64,000 nt of DNA from Cyanobium sp. FGCU52 (lineage in GTDB: Bacteria > Cyanobacteriota > Cyanobacteriia > PCC-6307 > Cyanobiaceae), in contig JANWUS010000053.1 of assembly GCA_024958715.1 (NCBI GenBank), positions 124,001-188,000 on the forward strand. Direction: 5' to 3'. Shown piece after piece: positions 43,680-52,839 of the stretch (positions within the stretch are counted from its first letter, which is position 1; the number at the start of each line of letters is the position of its first letter). The position numbers and the translations under genes are program-made. The notes under the pieces are model-generated. The model was not told the origin of the DNA and ran no database searches. It saw nothing but the letters and a program-made list of their open reading frames with translations.

Positions 43680-45254
43680 ATGCGCATCCTGTTCGCCGCC
43701 GCCGAATGTGCCCCGATGGTGAAGGTGGGGGGCATGGGCGATGTGGTGGGCTCGCTGCCACCGGCCCTGGCGGCCCTCGGCCATGACGTGCGCATCATCA
43801 TGCCGGGCTACGGCAAGTTGTGGAGCCGGCTCGACATTCCCTCGGAGCCCATCTGGCGCGGCCACACGATGGGCACCGATTTCGCCATCTACGAAACGCG
43901 CCATCCCAGCAACGGTCTGCCGATCTACCTGGTGGGCCATCCGGTGTTCGATCCCGAGCGCATCTACGGCGGCGAGGACGAGGACTGGCGCTTCACCTTC
44001 TTTGCCAGTGCGGCGGCGGAATTCGCCTGGAACGTCTGGAAGCCCCAGGTGCTGCACTGCCATGACTGGCACACGGGCATGATCCCGGTGTGGATGCACC
44101 AGGACCCGGAGATCAGCACGGTGTTCACCATCCATAACCTCCGCTACCAGGGTCCCTGGCGCTGGAAGCTCGACCGCATGACCTGGTGCCCCTGGTACAT
44201 GCAGGGGGACCACACGATGGCGGCGGCGCTGCTGTACGCCGACTGCGTCAACGCGGTGTCGCCCACCTATGCCCAGGAGATCCGCACGCCGCAGTACGGC
44301 GAGAAGCTCGAGGGCCTGCTCAATTTCATCAGCGGCAAGCTGCGCGGCATCCTCAACGGCATCGACACCAAGGAGTGGGATCCGGCCCGTGATCCGGCCC
44401 TGGCGGCACCGTTCTCGGCCGATGACCTCAGCGGTCGGGCCGCCAACAAGAAGCTCCTTCAGGAGCGGATGGGGCTCACGGTCAATCCCGACACCTACCT
44501 GATGGGCATGGTGAGCCGGCTGGTGGATCAGAAGGGGGTCGATCTGCTGCTGCAGGTGGCCGACCGGGTGCTGGCCTACACCGACAGCCAGTTCGTGGTG
44601 CTGGGCACGGGCGATCGGGGTTACGAGTCGGGCCTGTGGCAGATGGCGGCCCGTCATCCAGGGCGCTTCGCCGTCTTCCTCACCTACGACGATGCCCTTT
44701 CGCGCCTGATCTATGCGGGCAGCGACGCCTTCCTGATGCCCAGCCTGTTCGAACCCTGCGGCATCAGCCAGTTGCTGGCGATGCGCTACGGCTCGATTCC
44801 GGTCGTGCGCAAGGTGGGCGGTCTGGTGGACACCGTCCCCCCCCACGATCCCCGCGCCCACACCGGCACGGGCTTCTGCTTCGACCGCTACGAGCCGGTG
44901 GATTTTTACACGGCGATCGTGCGCAGCTGGGAGGCCTTCCGCCATCTCGACAGCTGGCGCGAGCTGCAGCATCGCGCCATGACCCAGGACTACAGCTGGG
45001 AACGCTCGGCCCGGGCCTACGACGCCATGTACCGGGAGGTCTGCGGCGTGAAGGAGCCCACCCCGGACGCCGAGCAGGTGGAGCGCTTCTCCCAGGGGCA
45101 GGGGGCCGACCCCAGCCGCCGTCGCGACGGCGAGCTGCTGGAGGAGGCCACCCTCGGCGTGCCGGAGGCTGGGGCGGCGGTTGAGCCCTCCCCTTCGGCG
45201 CCGGCCCGCTCCCGCAACCCCCTCGCCCAGCTGTTGCGCCGGGGTGAGGGCTGA
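43680..45254 (+). CDS. glgA: glycogen synthase
   Basis: GT5 enzyme that adds glucose from ADP-glucose to the growing glycogen chain. Visible parts are the N-terminal ADP-glucose loop in its cyanobacterial form ([16 protein letters not shown] rather than KxGGL), [14 protein letters not shown], and the C-terminal [14 protein letters not shown] with the catalytic-type Glu. The 524 residues include a C-terminal extension of about 40 residues that is Ser/Pro-rich. The last bases overlap the next gene. Confidence 0.96.
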   Translation: MRILFAAAECAPMVKVGGMGDVVGSLPPALAALGHDVRIIMPGYGKLWSRLDIPSEPIWRGHTMGTDFAIYETRHPSNGLPIYLVGHPVFDPERIYGGEDEDWRFTFFASAAAEFAWNVWKPQVLHCHDWHTGMIPVWMHQDPEISTVFTIHNLRYQGPWRWKLDRMTWCPWYMQGDHTMAAALLYADCVNAVSPTYAQEIRTPQYGEKLEGLLNFISGKLRGILNGIDTKEWDPARDPALAAPFSADDLSGRAANKKLLQERMGLTVNPDTYLMGMVSRLVDQKGVDLLLQVADRVLAYTDSQFVVLGTGDRGYESGLWQMAARHPGRFAVFLTYDDALSRLIYAGSDAFLMPSLFEPCGISQLLAMRYGSIPVVRKVGGLVDTVPPHDPRAHTGTGFCFDRYEPVDFYTAIVRSWEAFRHLDSWRELQHRAMTQDYSWERSARAYDAMYREVCGVKEPTPDAEQVERFSQGQGADPSRRRDGELLEEATLGVPEAGAAVEPSPSAPARSRNPLAQLLRRGEG

Positions 45255-46041
45255 GCCCCGGGGGCGACCCAACCCGTCGTCCTCCGATCTCCCCGCCCCC
45301 TACCGCAGCCCCTGGAAACGGCTGGGAGAGGATCTGCAGGCGGTGGGGGCCGACCTACTGCTGCGGGCGCGCGAACTCTGGCGGCGCAACGGAGAGGGCA
45401 GCCTCTGGCGTCCCCCCTTCTGGCCGCGCTCCGCGGCTGCGGTGTTCTGGCCGCTGGTGCTGGTGGCGGTGCTAGCGGGACTCGCCCTGGGGCTGGGGTT
45501 GCGGCGGGGGGCGCCGCCGCCTGGTGCTGCCGCCCAGGTGGAGGGTGACGGTCCCCAGGCAGCGCCTGCTCCCTTGCCTGAAGCGGCGGAGCCTTCCCTG
45601 ACCGCGCCCTCCATCCCTCCGTCCACCCTCACCGGGGAGGCGGAGGCGCAGCCGGAGCCGCAATCCGGAGACCTTGCCGCGTCCGCGCCGGACCTGGAGC
45701 CAGGGACCGACCTTGAAGCCTTGCCGGTTCCGTCGCCGCCGCCGGGGCCCGAGGAGACGCTGCTTGAGGAGTTCGCCGCCCCCGATGCTGCGGGCGTGAT
45801 CGTGGCGGTCCGCCCCGATGCGGCCACGGCTGCGCTGCAGCTGGAGGTGGGCGACGGCTTCGCCCGGCTGGAGCCCAGGCGGCGGCGCAGGCTGGCGGAG
45901 GACTGGGCGGTGCTGGCCGCCGAACGGGGCTACGAGCGGCTGGAGGTGGTGGATGGGCGCGGCCGCCTGTGGGCCCGTCCCTCGGCGGTGGGGGATGGTC
46001 TGGTGGTGCTGGGCTATCCCGTGGCGCCGGAGCCGCGCTGA
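45244..46041 (+). CDS. single-pass membrane protein with acidic, Pro-rich segment, unknown
   Basis: The track starts at 45181, inside glgA. GTG at 45244 ([10 protein letters not shown]) is preferred and leaves a 10-base overlap with glgA, giving 265 residues. A hydrophobic segment ([23 protein letters not shown]) is followed by a long Pro/Glu/Ala-rich linker and a compact C-terminal domain (about 190-265, [29 protein letters not shown] onward). No family was recognised. The position between glgA and murF gives no firm hint. Confidence 0.6.
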   Translation: MRAEPRGRPNPSSSDLPAPYRSPWKRLGEDLQAVGADLLLRARELWRRNGEGSLWRPPFWPRSAAAVFWPLVLVAVLAGLALGLGLRRGAPPPGAAAQVEGDGPQAAPAPLPEAAEPSLTAPSIPPSTLTGEAEAQPEPQSGDLAASAPDLEPGTDLEALPVPSPPPGPEETLLEEFAAPDAAGVIVAVRPDAATAALQLEVGDGFARLEPRRRRRLAEDWAVLAAERGYERLEVVDGRGRLWARPSAVGDGLVVLGYPVAPEPR

Positions 46042-46092
46042 TCCGATGAATCGGCTGGGGCATGATCCTGCACGATCTCGCCCCCCTCTCCG

Positions 46093-47550
46093 ATGGCCCA
46101 GCCCCTCGAGCAGCTCCTTGCCCTGTGGGGAGAGCCGCTGGGGCCAGGGCCCGCGACTCCCCTGGAGGCGGTGGCCACCGACAGCCGGGCCGATCTCGCC
46201 GGGGCCCTGTTCGTGCCGCTCGTAGGCGAGCGCTTCGACGGGCATCGCTTCCTGGAGCCTGCCCTGCGAGAGGGCGGGGCCGCCGCGGCCCTGGCCCAGC
46301 GGGACCGGCTGCCGGACTCCGAGGCCCGGGCGCTGGCCGAGAGCTGCGGCCGCCCGATCTGGCTGGTGGACGACACCCTCGAGGCCTACCAGCAGCTGGG
46401 CCGGCTGTGGCGCCGTTCGCTGGCCGCGCCCGTGGTGGCTGTGACAGGCTCGGCCGGCAAGACCACCACCCGGGAGCTGATCCGTGCCGCCCTGGCTCCC
46501 CTGGGCCCGGTGGTGGCCAGCCGCGGCAACGAGAACAACGACATCGGCGCTCCGCTCACCCTGCTGCGGGCCCGTCCCGGCACCGCGGCGCTGGTGGTGG
46601 AGATGGGCATGCGCGGACCGGGCGAGATCGATCGGCTCAGCCGCTGCGCCGAGCCTGATGTGGCCGTGATCACCAACATCGGCACCGCCCACATCGGCCG
46701 CCTGGGGAGTCGCGAGGCGATCGCCGCCGCCAAGTGCGAGATCACCGCCTCGCTGGCCCCCGGGGGATTGCTGGTGGTGCCGGCCGGGGATCCCCTGCTG
46801 GAGGCGGCCCTGGCGGCGGGCTGGAGCGGCCGGGTGCAGCGGGTGGCCCTGGCGGACGAGGTTCCGGCCTTTGCGGCCGATCTTCCGCCCGCCGACCGGG
46901 TGGCCGCCTTCGACCCTGCAGCCAACACCATCACGCTGCAGGACGGGGCCGAACGGGAGGGTTCGGGGTTGGTGCTCAGCCTGCCGCTGCCCGGCCGCCA
47001 CAACGCCCGCAACCTGCTGCTGGCCCTGGCCGTGGCCCAGGAGCTCGGGGTGGATCCCTCCGCCCTGCGCAGCATGGCGGTGGACGTGCCCGGGGGGCGG
47101 AACCGGCGCCTGTCCCTGGGGGGGATCGACGTGCTCGACGAGACCTACAACGCCTCGCCGGAGGCGATGCTCGCCGCCCTGGATCTGCTGGTGGCCCCCT
47201 CGCCGGAGGGCGGCGCCGGGGGACGCCGCTTCGCCGTGCTGGGCACGATGCTGGAACTGGGGGAGTGCAGCCTGGAGCTTCACCGCGAGGTGGGAGCCCG
47301 GGCGGCGGCGCTGGGGCTGGACGGGCTGGTGATCGTGGCGGCCGGGCCTGAGGGGCGGGTGATGGCCGAGGCGGCCGGCGGCGGTGTGAAGCGCCTGGAG
47401 CAGGTGGCGACGCCCGAGGAAGCCGCTCCCGTTCTGCACGCCTGGCTGGCACCGGGCGATCGTCTGCTGCTCAAGGCCAGCCGGGGGGTGGCACTGGAGC
47501 GGGTGCTGCCGCTGCTCCACCCTGCGGAAGCGAGCGGCGAGCGCGGCTAG
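46093..47550 (+). CDS. murF: UDP-N-acetylmuramoyl-tripeptide--D-alanyl-D-alanine ligase
   Basis: Adds D-Ala-D-Ala to the peptidoglycan precursor with ATP. The Mur-ligase P-loop GSAGKTTTRELI, then GNENNDIGAPLTLL and the metal-site region ALVVEMGMRGPGEIDRLS, GRHNARNLLLALA and the C-terminal LDETYNASPEAMLAALDLL are in the expected order. The 485 residues are normal, and the N-terminal ATDSRADLAGALFVPLVGERFDG is MurF-type rather than MurE. Confidence 0.96.
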   Translation: MAQPLEQLLALWGEPLGPGPATPLEAVATDSRADLAGALFVPLVGERFDGHRFLEPALREGGAAAALAQRDRLPDSEARALAESCGRPIWLVDDTLEAYQQLGRLWRRSLAAPVVAVTGSAGKTTTRELIRAALAPLGPVVASRGNENNDIGAPLTLLRARPGTAALVVEMGMRGPGEIDRLSRCAEPDVAVITNIGTAHIGRLGSREAIAAAKCEITASLAPGGLLVVPAGDPLLEAALAAGWSGRVQRVALADEVPAFAADLPPADRVAAFDPAANTITLQDGAEREGSGLVLSLPLPGRHNARNLLLALAVAQELGVDPSALRSMAVDVPGGRNRRLSLGGIDVLDETYNASPEAMLAALDLLVAPSPEGGAGGRRFAVLGTMLELGECSLELHREVGARAAALGLDGLVIVAAGPEGRVMAEAAGGGVKRLEQVATPEEAAPVLHAWLAPGDRLLLKASRGVALERVLPLLHPAEASGERG

Positions 47551-47577
47551 GTTCGTGCAGTCCCTTCCCCGGCGCTG

Positions 47578-48264
47578 ATGGCCTTGACGGTGCGCGGCTC
47601 CCTGTTCGTCCTGCTTCTGCCGCTGCTTGCCGCCGGGACTGGCCTGGCCCCGGCCTGGTCCGCTCCCCAGCCGTCCGCACCCGCCCCGTCGTCGGGGGCG
47701 GCGGCACCTGCGACCGATCCGCCGGTGGTGTTCTGGGAGCCGGTGGATCCCAAGGCTCCGCCTCCGCCCAAGATGCCCCCTGCCGAGGAGGACGGGGCCG
47801 CCGTTGGCCTGCCTCGATCTGGCCCTGTCCCCGGTGGCCGAGGTCAGCGCATTCCCGTGCTCACTCCCCCACCCCCCGGCGTGGTCGAGGGCCTCGGAGC
47901 CACGGGCCCAGCCGGAAGAGGTGCCCGCCCGCCGATGCCCCTGCCCCCTGGCGTCATGCCTCCGGGTGAGATGCCAACCGCGGCCGGATCCTCCGGTCCC
48001 CGGGCTCCCGGGATGATGCCGCCCCCGCCGGGGGCGATGCCTCCCGGCGCCATGCCGCCTGGGGCGGTGCCTCCGGGGATGATGCCCCCGCCGCCGGGGA
48101 TGCGGCAGCCCGGGCCCCCGCCGGCACCTCAGCAGGCGCCGAAGCCGTCTGCCACCTCCTCCCTGGGCCCGGCAGCCTGGCTGCTGCCCCTCCTCCTTCT
48201 GGCCGGTGGGGCCGGCACTTTCGTGGCCCTGAGGGTGCGCCAGCGCCGCAGGGATCCGGGCTGA
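47578..48264 (+). CDS. exported Pro/Gly/Met-rich repeat protein with C-terminal membrane anchor
   Basis: 228 residues: a signal peptide (about 1-28), a long linker, a run of PPG(A/M)MPP-type repeats from about 120 to 180, and a C-terminal hydrophobic helix (LGPAAWLLPLLLLAGGAGTFVALRV) ending in RQRRRDPG. The arrangement signal-linker-helix-Arg tail resembles surface anchoring, but the PEP or LPXTG box is missing. No enzymatic domain was found. It converges with glmU with no spacing between the stop codons. Confidence 0.6.
   Translation: MALTVRGSLFVLLLPLLAAGTGLAPAWSAPQPSAPAPSSGAAAPATDPPVVFWEPVDPKAPPPPKMPPAEEDGAAVGLPRSGPVPGGRGQRIPVLTPPPPGVVEGLGATGPAGRGARPPMPLPPGVMPPGEMPTAAGSSGPRAPGMMPPPPGAMPPGAMPPGAVPPGMMPPPPGMRQPGPPPAPQQAPKPSATSSLGPAAWLLPLLLLAGGAGTFVALRVRQRRRDPG
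47945..48115 (+). repeat. PPGxMPP-type coding repeat
   Basis: Repeated units of the form ccgcctgggg/ccgggg encoding PPGAMPP, PPGMMPP and PPGVMPP lie in the C-terminal part of the exported protein. Copies are imperfect, so copy number may vary by slippage between strains. Confidence 0.6.
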
Positions 48265-49632
48265 TCAGCGATCCGCCCCAGCGGCCGCAGGCCCCACCCA
48301 GTCGAGCTTGTTCACCTGCCGTGCCCTGCCGAAGGCCAGGGCTCCTGAGGGCACGTTCTCGGTGAGGGTCGAGCCGGCCGCCACGGTCACCCGTTCGCCG
48401 AGGCTGATCGGCGCCACCAGCACAGAATTAGCGCCGGTCTTGCTGGCGGCCCCGATCACCGTGCGGTGCTTGCGCACCCCGTCGTAGTTGGCGGTGATCG
48501 TGCCGGCACCCACGTTGACGTTGGCGCCCAGATCAGCATCGCCGAGGTAGCTGAGGTGGTTGGCCTTGACGCCGGCGCCGAGCTGGCTGTTCTTCACCTC
48601 CACGAAATTGCCGATGCGGGCGCCTTTGCCGATGTGCGCGCCGGCCCGCAGCTGGGCGAAGGGCCCCACCACCGCGCCGTCCTCCACCGTCACGTCGCGC
48701 AGCACCGAATACAGCAGCTCAACGCCGTTGCCGATCGCGCTGTCCTCGATCAGGCATCCCGGCCCGATGCGGCAGCCCTCCCCCACCGCAACCCGGCCGC
48801 GGAAATGGCACTGGGGCTGAACGATCACGTCGCGGCCGAAGCGGGTGCCGTCGCTGAGGGTGCAGGTGGCGGGATCCACGAAGGTCACCCCCTCGCGCAT
48901 CCAGTGCCGCCGCAGGCGCTCCTGCAGCACGCCCTCACACTGGGCCAGCTGCAGGCGGTCGTTGATGCCGTTGATCTCGTCGGCATCCTCCACTTCCAGG
49001 TGCATGGCGGGCTGGAGCAGGGCCACGGTGTCGGTGAGGTAGAGCTCGCCCTGGTCGTTGTCGCTGGTGAGCCGGGGCAGAACCTCGGCCAGGCGCTTCC
49101 AGTCGAAGACGTAGATGCCGGCGTTGATCAGGGGATTGGCGCGCTGCTCGGCGCTGCAGTCGCGGTGTTCGACGATCGCGCTCACGGCGCCGCTCCCGTC
49201 GGCGAAGACGCGGCCGTAGCCGGTGGGGTCGGTCAGGCGGGCGGTGAGCAGGGTCACCGCGGCCCCGCTGCTGCGGTGGCGCTCCAGCAGGTGCTCGAGG
49301 GTTTCGCTGCGCAGCAGCGGCACGTCGCCGTTGAGCACCAGCAGCTCCCCTTCGAAGCCGGCTAGAGGGCCGAGGAGCTGCTGCACGGCGTGGCCCGTGC
49401 CGTTCTGCGGCTCCTGCAGCACGAACTCCAGACCACCGTGGTGGCTGAGCGACCGCTCCACCCGCTGGGCCTGGTGTCCCACGATCAGCAGCCTGCGCTG
49501 TGGATCCAACCGCTCGCAGCTGGCCAGCACACGCTCCACCAGGGTCGCCCCCGCCAGCGGCTGCAGCACCTTGGGGAGATCGCTCTTCATGCGGGTGCCC
49601 TTCCCGGCAGCCAGAACGGCAACGGCGAGCAT
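48265..49632 (-). CDS. glmU: bifunctional UDP-N-acetylglucosamine pyrophosphorylase / glucosamine-1-phosphate acetyltransferase
   Basis: Makes UDP-GlcNAc for peptidoglycan and LPS. The N-terminal nucleotidyltransferase signature [17 protein letters not shown] and NGDVPLL are present, followed by a left-handed beta-helix acetyltransferase domain (about 255-450). The helix domain keeps [39 protein letters not shown] and KHRTVIG. The 455 residues are the usual length. The gene is last in the minus-strand run aroA-mnmD-glmU. Confidence 0.97.
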   Translation of the reverse strand: MLAVAVLAAGKGTRMKSDLPKVLQPLAGATLVERVLASCERLDPQRRLLIVGHQAQRVERSLSHHGGLEFVLQEPQNGTGHAVQQLLGPLAGFEGELLVLNGDVPLLRSETLEHLLERHRSSGAAVTLLTARLTDPTGYGRVFADGSGAVSAIVEHRDCSAEQRANPLINAGIYVFDWKRLAEVLPRLTSDNDQGELYLTDTVALLQPAMHLEVEDADEINGINDRLQLAQCEGVLQERLRRHWMREGVTFVDPATCTLSDGTRFGRDVIVQPQCHFRGRVAVGEGCRIGPGCLIEDSAIGNGVELLYSVLRDVTVEDGAVVGPFAQLRAGAHIGKGARIGNFVEVKNSQLGAGVKANHLSYLGDADLGANVNVGAGTITANYDGVRKHRTVIGAASKTGANSVLVAPISLGERVTVAAGSTLTENVPSGALAFGRARQVNKLDWVGPAAAGADR

Positions 49633-49658
49633 CGGCAGGGGGGCATCTGGCCGGGAAT

Positions 49659-50579
49659 CTACCGGTCCTGCTCCTGGCCTCCCATCCCCTCTGTGCGGGG
49701 GCGTCGATGGTGACGAGGGCCGCCCAAGCGGCGCTGCCAGGCGGAACCGCTCTCGGCGCCGCTGACGGCCTGGGCCCGCGCCCGGGCCGCCAGGATCTCA
49801 GCGGCGCCGGCCTGTCCGTGCGGGTCGCGGTAGGGCTCGCCGGCCCGTGAGGCCATGTGCTCCCGCTCCATCGGGCTGAGGCCGCGCAGCACCCCGTCGC
49901 TCGCCAGGGGGGAGGGGGAGGCGACCGTGCCGCCGCTCCAGGCCCCTTCCTCGTGGGGTGCCACGGCACGGATCGCCGCCAGCTGCAGGCCCGCCTCGGC
50001 CAGGGCCCGCCGCACCGCGGCGGCCGAGCAGTAGGTGAGCAGCCGCCCCTGGGGCGCCAGCAGCCGGGCCAGTCCGGCGAGGAACTCCACAGTCCAGAGC
50101 TCCGGGGAGCGCCGGGGCGAGAAGGCGTCGAGCAGCACCAGATCGCAGGCCCCCGTGAGCGCGGTCGGCAGGTCCACCAGCCGGGTGCGGGCGTCGCCCC
50201 AGAGCAGGCGGTCGCTGGCCCCCAGGGCCTCGGCCTGGCTGAGCACCTCCGGTGGCCACTGGCGGCGGAAGCCACCGTCGGCCAGGGCCAGCCGCAGGGG
50301 TTCGGGATCCCGTTCCAGCCCCCACCAGCTCAGGGCCAACCCGCGCTGACGGGTTGCCTCCAGCAGGGCGGCGGTGTTGGTGCCGGTGCCCACCGCCACT
50401 TCCACCACCTGCAGGGTCCCCCCGGGGGCGAAGCGCTCGAGGCCCGCAGGGAGCACGAATTTGGCCCGCGCTTCGGCCAGGGCCCCATCGGCGCTGTGGA
50501 ACCCCTCGCCGACGGCATCCGAGAACAGGCTGAAGCTGCCGTCGGCCGTGAGCCGCGCCTGCAGGCCGCCCTCAGGCAC
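49659..50579 (-). CDS. mnmD: MnmC/MnmD-like tRNA wobble-uridine methyltransferase
   Basis: A SAM-dependent methyltransferase of about 306 residues. The SAM loop appears as [18 protein letters not shown], and the family-specific [20 protein letters not shown] corresponds to the DAF-x-P segment of MnmC. Its expected reaction is the last methylation to mnm5(s2)U at tRNA position 34; whether the MnmE/G partners are present is not visible here. The FAD oxidoreductase half of E. coli MnmC is absent, so this is the stand-alone methyltransferase form. GTG at 50579 overlaps the aroA stop by 8 bases; the track start (50654) lies inside aroA. Confidence 0.75.
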   Translation of the reverse strand: MPEGGLQARLTADGSFSLFSDAVGEGFHSADGALAEARAKFVLPAGLERFAPGGTLQVVEVAVGTGTNTAALLEATRQRGLALSWWGLERDPEPLRLALADGGFRRQWPPEVLSQAEALGASDRLLWGDARTRLVDLPTALTGACDLVLLDAFSPRRSPELWTVEFLAGLARLLAPQGRLLTYCSAAAVRRALAEAGLQLAAIRAVAPHEEGAWSGGTVASPSPLASDGVLRGLSPMEREHMASRAGEPYRDPHGQAGAAEILAARARAQAVSGAESGSAWQRRLGGPRHHRRPRTEGMGGQEQDR

Positions 50580-51918
50580 GCAGCCGCGCCAGGTCGTCCC
50601 AGAACCCCGGGTAGGACACCGCCGCTGCCTCAGGCTGGCCGATTCGCGTTTCACCGCTGGCGACCAGGGCGGCCACCGCCAGGCTCATTGCCACCCGGTG
50701 GTCGGTCTCGCTGTCGACCTCCGCGCCCCGCAGGGCCGTGACGCCTTCGATCGTGAGGCCGTCTGGGTGTTCCTCGATGCGGGCGCCCATGGCGCCGAGC
50801 TGGCGGGCCATCACCGCCAGCCGGTCGGTCTCCTTCACCCGCAGCTCATCCGCATCCACGATCCGGCTGGTGCCCTCGGCGCAGCAGGCGGCCACCGCCA
50901 GCACCGGGATCTCGTCCACCAGGCGGGGGATGAGGTCGCCGCCGATCTGGAAGGGGCGCAGGGGCCCGTGGCTCACCCGCAGATCGCCGACCGGCTCTCC
51001 GGCCACGTCGCGGCGATCCAGCACCTCGATCCGGGCCCCCATCAGCTCCAGCACCTCAAGGATGCCGGTGCGGCTGGGATTGAGGCCCACGTTCTCCACC
51101 GTCAGCTCGGCGCCGGGGGTGATGGCGCCGGCCACCAGCCAGAAGGCGGCCGAGCTGATGTCGCCCGGCACCGTCACCGGCTGGCCGCGCAGCACCGCTC
51201 CCGGTCGCACGGTCACGTCCGTGCCGGAGGGCCCCGCCACGGTGAGGTCGGCGCCGAAGGCCCGCAGCATGCGCTCGCTGTGGTCGCGGGAGTGGGCGGG
51301 CTCGATCACCGTGGTGGGCCCCTCGGCGGTGAGGGCCGCCAGCAGCAGGGCGCTCTTCACCTGGGCGGAGGCCACCGGCGTGCGGATCGTGGCGCCATGG
51401 AGCCGCCGCCCCTGCACCGCCAGCGGCGCCAGGTTGCCCTCCTGCCGGCCGTGGATCTCGGCGCCCATCTCCCTGAGCGGTCCGGCCACCCGCCGCATCG
51501 GCCGCCGCCGCAGGGAGGCGTCGCCGGTGAGCACGAAGTGGCGGCCGGCCCGCCCCGCCAGCAGCCCCAGCATCAGCCGCATCGTGGTGCCGGAGTTGCC
51601 GCAGTCGAGGATCGATTCCGGTTCCTGCAGGCCATCGAGGCCCACACCGAGCACCCGCACCACCTCACCCGCCCCGATCGGGGAGACCGCAACCCCCATG
51701 GCCCGCAGGCAGGCGGCGGTGCTGAGGGGATCCTCCGCCGGCAGCAGCCCATCGATCACCGTCTCACCCTCGGCGATGGCGCCGAACAGCAGGGCGCGGT
51801 GGGAAATCGACTTGTCGCCCGGCACCCGCACCCTGCCCCGCAGGCTGCCGCCGCCCAGCAGTCTCAGGGCTGCCGCCGGGCCGGCGGGGGCGGAGGAGAG
51901 GGTGGAACTCACGGGCAC
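50572..51918 (-). CDS. aroA: 3-phosphoshikimate 1-carboxyvinyltransferase (EPSP synthase)
   Basis: Joins phosphoenolpyruvate to shikimate 3-phosphate on the way to aromatic amino acids. The 448 residues carry [56 protein letters not shown], the [13 protein letters not shown] and [14 protein letters not shown] segments. The [10 protein letters not shown] and RPMxRV patterns resemble the class II (Bacillus-like) group more than the GNAGTAMRPL class I type; this is by eye. The GTG at 51918 is used, and GTG at 51912 is an alternative. Confidence 0.96.
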   Translation of the reverse strand: MPVSSTLSSAPAGPAAALRLLGGGSLRGRVRVPGDKSISHRALLFGAIAEGETVIDGLLPAEDPLSTAACLRAMGVAVSPIGAGEVVRVLGVGLDGLQEPESILDCGNSGTTMRLMLGLLAGRAGRHFVLTGDASLRRRPMRRVAGPLREMGAEIHGRQEGNLAPLAVQGRRLHGATIRTPVASAQVKSALLLAALTAEGPTTVIEPAHSRDHSERMLRAFGADLTVAGPSGTDVTVRPGAVLRGQPVTVPGDISSAAFWLVAGAITPGAELTVENVGLNPSRTGILEVLELMGARIEVLDRRDVAGEPVGDLRVSHGPLRPFQIGGDLIPRLVDEIPVLAVAACCAEGTSRIVDADELRVKETDRLAVMARQLGAMGARIEEHPDGLTIEGVTALRGAEVDSETDHRVAMSLAVAALVASGETRIGQPEAAAVSYPGFWDDLARLRA

Positions 51919-51972
51919 GGCGCGTCGGGTGCCGATCCTATGGAGCCCCCGCCGGTTGCTTCCGGCCGTGCT

Positions 51973-52305
51973 TCAGGGGCGGATGCCGGCGGCTCGCAGT
52001 GCCGCCGACAGCCCCCACACCTCCACCACCAGCTCATGCCAGGGGCGGATCAGGTCCATGTCCAGGGCCATTGGCGTCGGCGCCGCCGCCCGCAGGGCAC
52101 GGGCCGCAGCCAGCTGGGCGCTGGCCTCCTCCAGCCGCTGCCGGAACCGTTCCCGGCTGAGGGCGTCCATCACCCGGTCGGGGCAGTGCTGCACCAGCAC
52201 CAGGCCGCGAGCGAACGAATCCTCGTAATCCTGGAGCAGCGGCGCCAGCACCCGATCGAGCAGCTCGCCGGCGTCATCGGGGATGTTCGGGAGGCCGAAG
52301 TCCAT
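51973..52305 (-). CDS. DUF2605-like small protein
   Basis: 110 residues, soluble and helical, with ELLDRVLAPLLQDYEDSFARGLVLVQ near the N-terminus and PWHELVVEVWGLSAALRAAGI at the end. The pattern resembles the cyanobacterial family DUF2605, function unknown. It lies between aroA and the Rrf2 regulator on the same strand. The family match is by eye. Confidence 0.6.
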   Translation of the reverse strand: MDFGLPNIPDDAGELLDRVLAPLLQDYEDSFARGLVLVQHCPDRVMDALSRERFRQRLEEASAQLAAARALRAAAPTPMALDMDLIRPWHELVVEVWGLSAALRAAGIRP

Positions 52306-52380
52306 GCCGAAACCCTAGGAATCCCTCCGCATCGCCCAGGGGCGGGGAACCGGCGGTGGCTCGCCGCGGCGCCCCTGCCC

Positions 52381-52839
52381 TCAGCCCAGCAGCAGGCCAC
52401 CGTCCTCGCGCAGCAGGGCGCGGGCGCTGTGGAGGTCGTAGAGGAGGTCTTCGAGGCTGATGTGCGCCAGCTCACGCACCAGGGCCCGCTGCAGGCGGCG
52501 CTCCAGGGCAGCGGTGACCTGGTCGGCGGCGGCCCCCTCCTGTCGATCGCCGGTCACGGCCTCCGGCTCTACCGCCGTTGTGGTGGGGGCGGCCTCCACG
52601 GCTTGCAGGATCTCCGCCAGGGGGATCGCTGCAGGCGGCCGCAGCAGGCGGTAGCCCCCGTGGCGCCCCCGACGGGCCTCCACCAGTTCGGCCCGCCGCA
52701 GCCGCAGCATCAGCTGCTCCAGCATCGGCGCCGGCAGCTCCTGGGCCCGGGCGAGATCGTTGACCGAGTGCCACGCGGTGGGGGCGAGGGCCAGCTCCAG
52801 CAGGGCCTTGATCGCCTGCAGCCCCCGGCGCCGCAGCAT
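52381..52839 (-). CDS. Rrf2 family transcriptional regulator without Fe-S cysteines
   Basis: Only the last 152 residues of the track ORF are real; ATG at 52839 starts MLRRRGLQAIKALLELAL. The winged-helix DNA-binding part (SVNDLARAQELPAPMLEQLMLRLRRAELVEARRGRHGGYRLLRPP) is typical of Rrf2. The cluster-binding cysteines of IscR/NsrR are absent: there is no Cys in the whole protein, so it probably does not sense through an Fe-S cluster. Its start overlaps the ubiD stop as ATGA, so it may be co-expressed with ubiD. Confidence 0.85.
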   Translation of the reverse strand: MLRRRGLQAIKALLELALAPTAWHSVNDLARAQELPAPMLEQLMLRLRRAELVEARRGRHGGYRLLRPPAAIPLAEILQAVEAAPTTTAVEPEAVTGDRQEGAAADQVTAALERRLQRALVRELAHISLEDLLYDLHSARALLREDGGLLLG

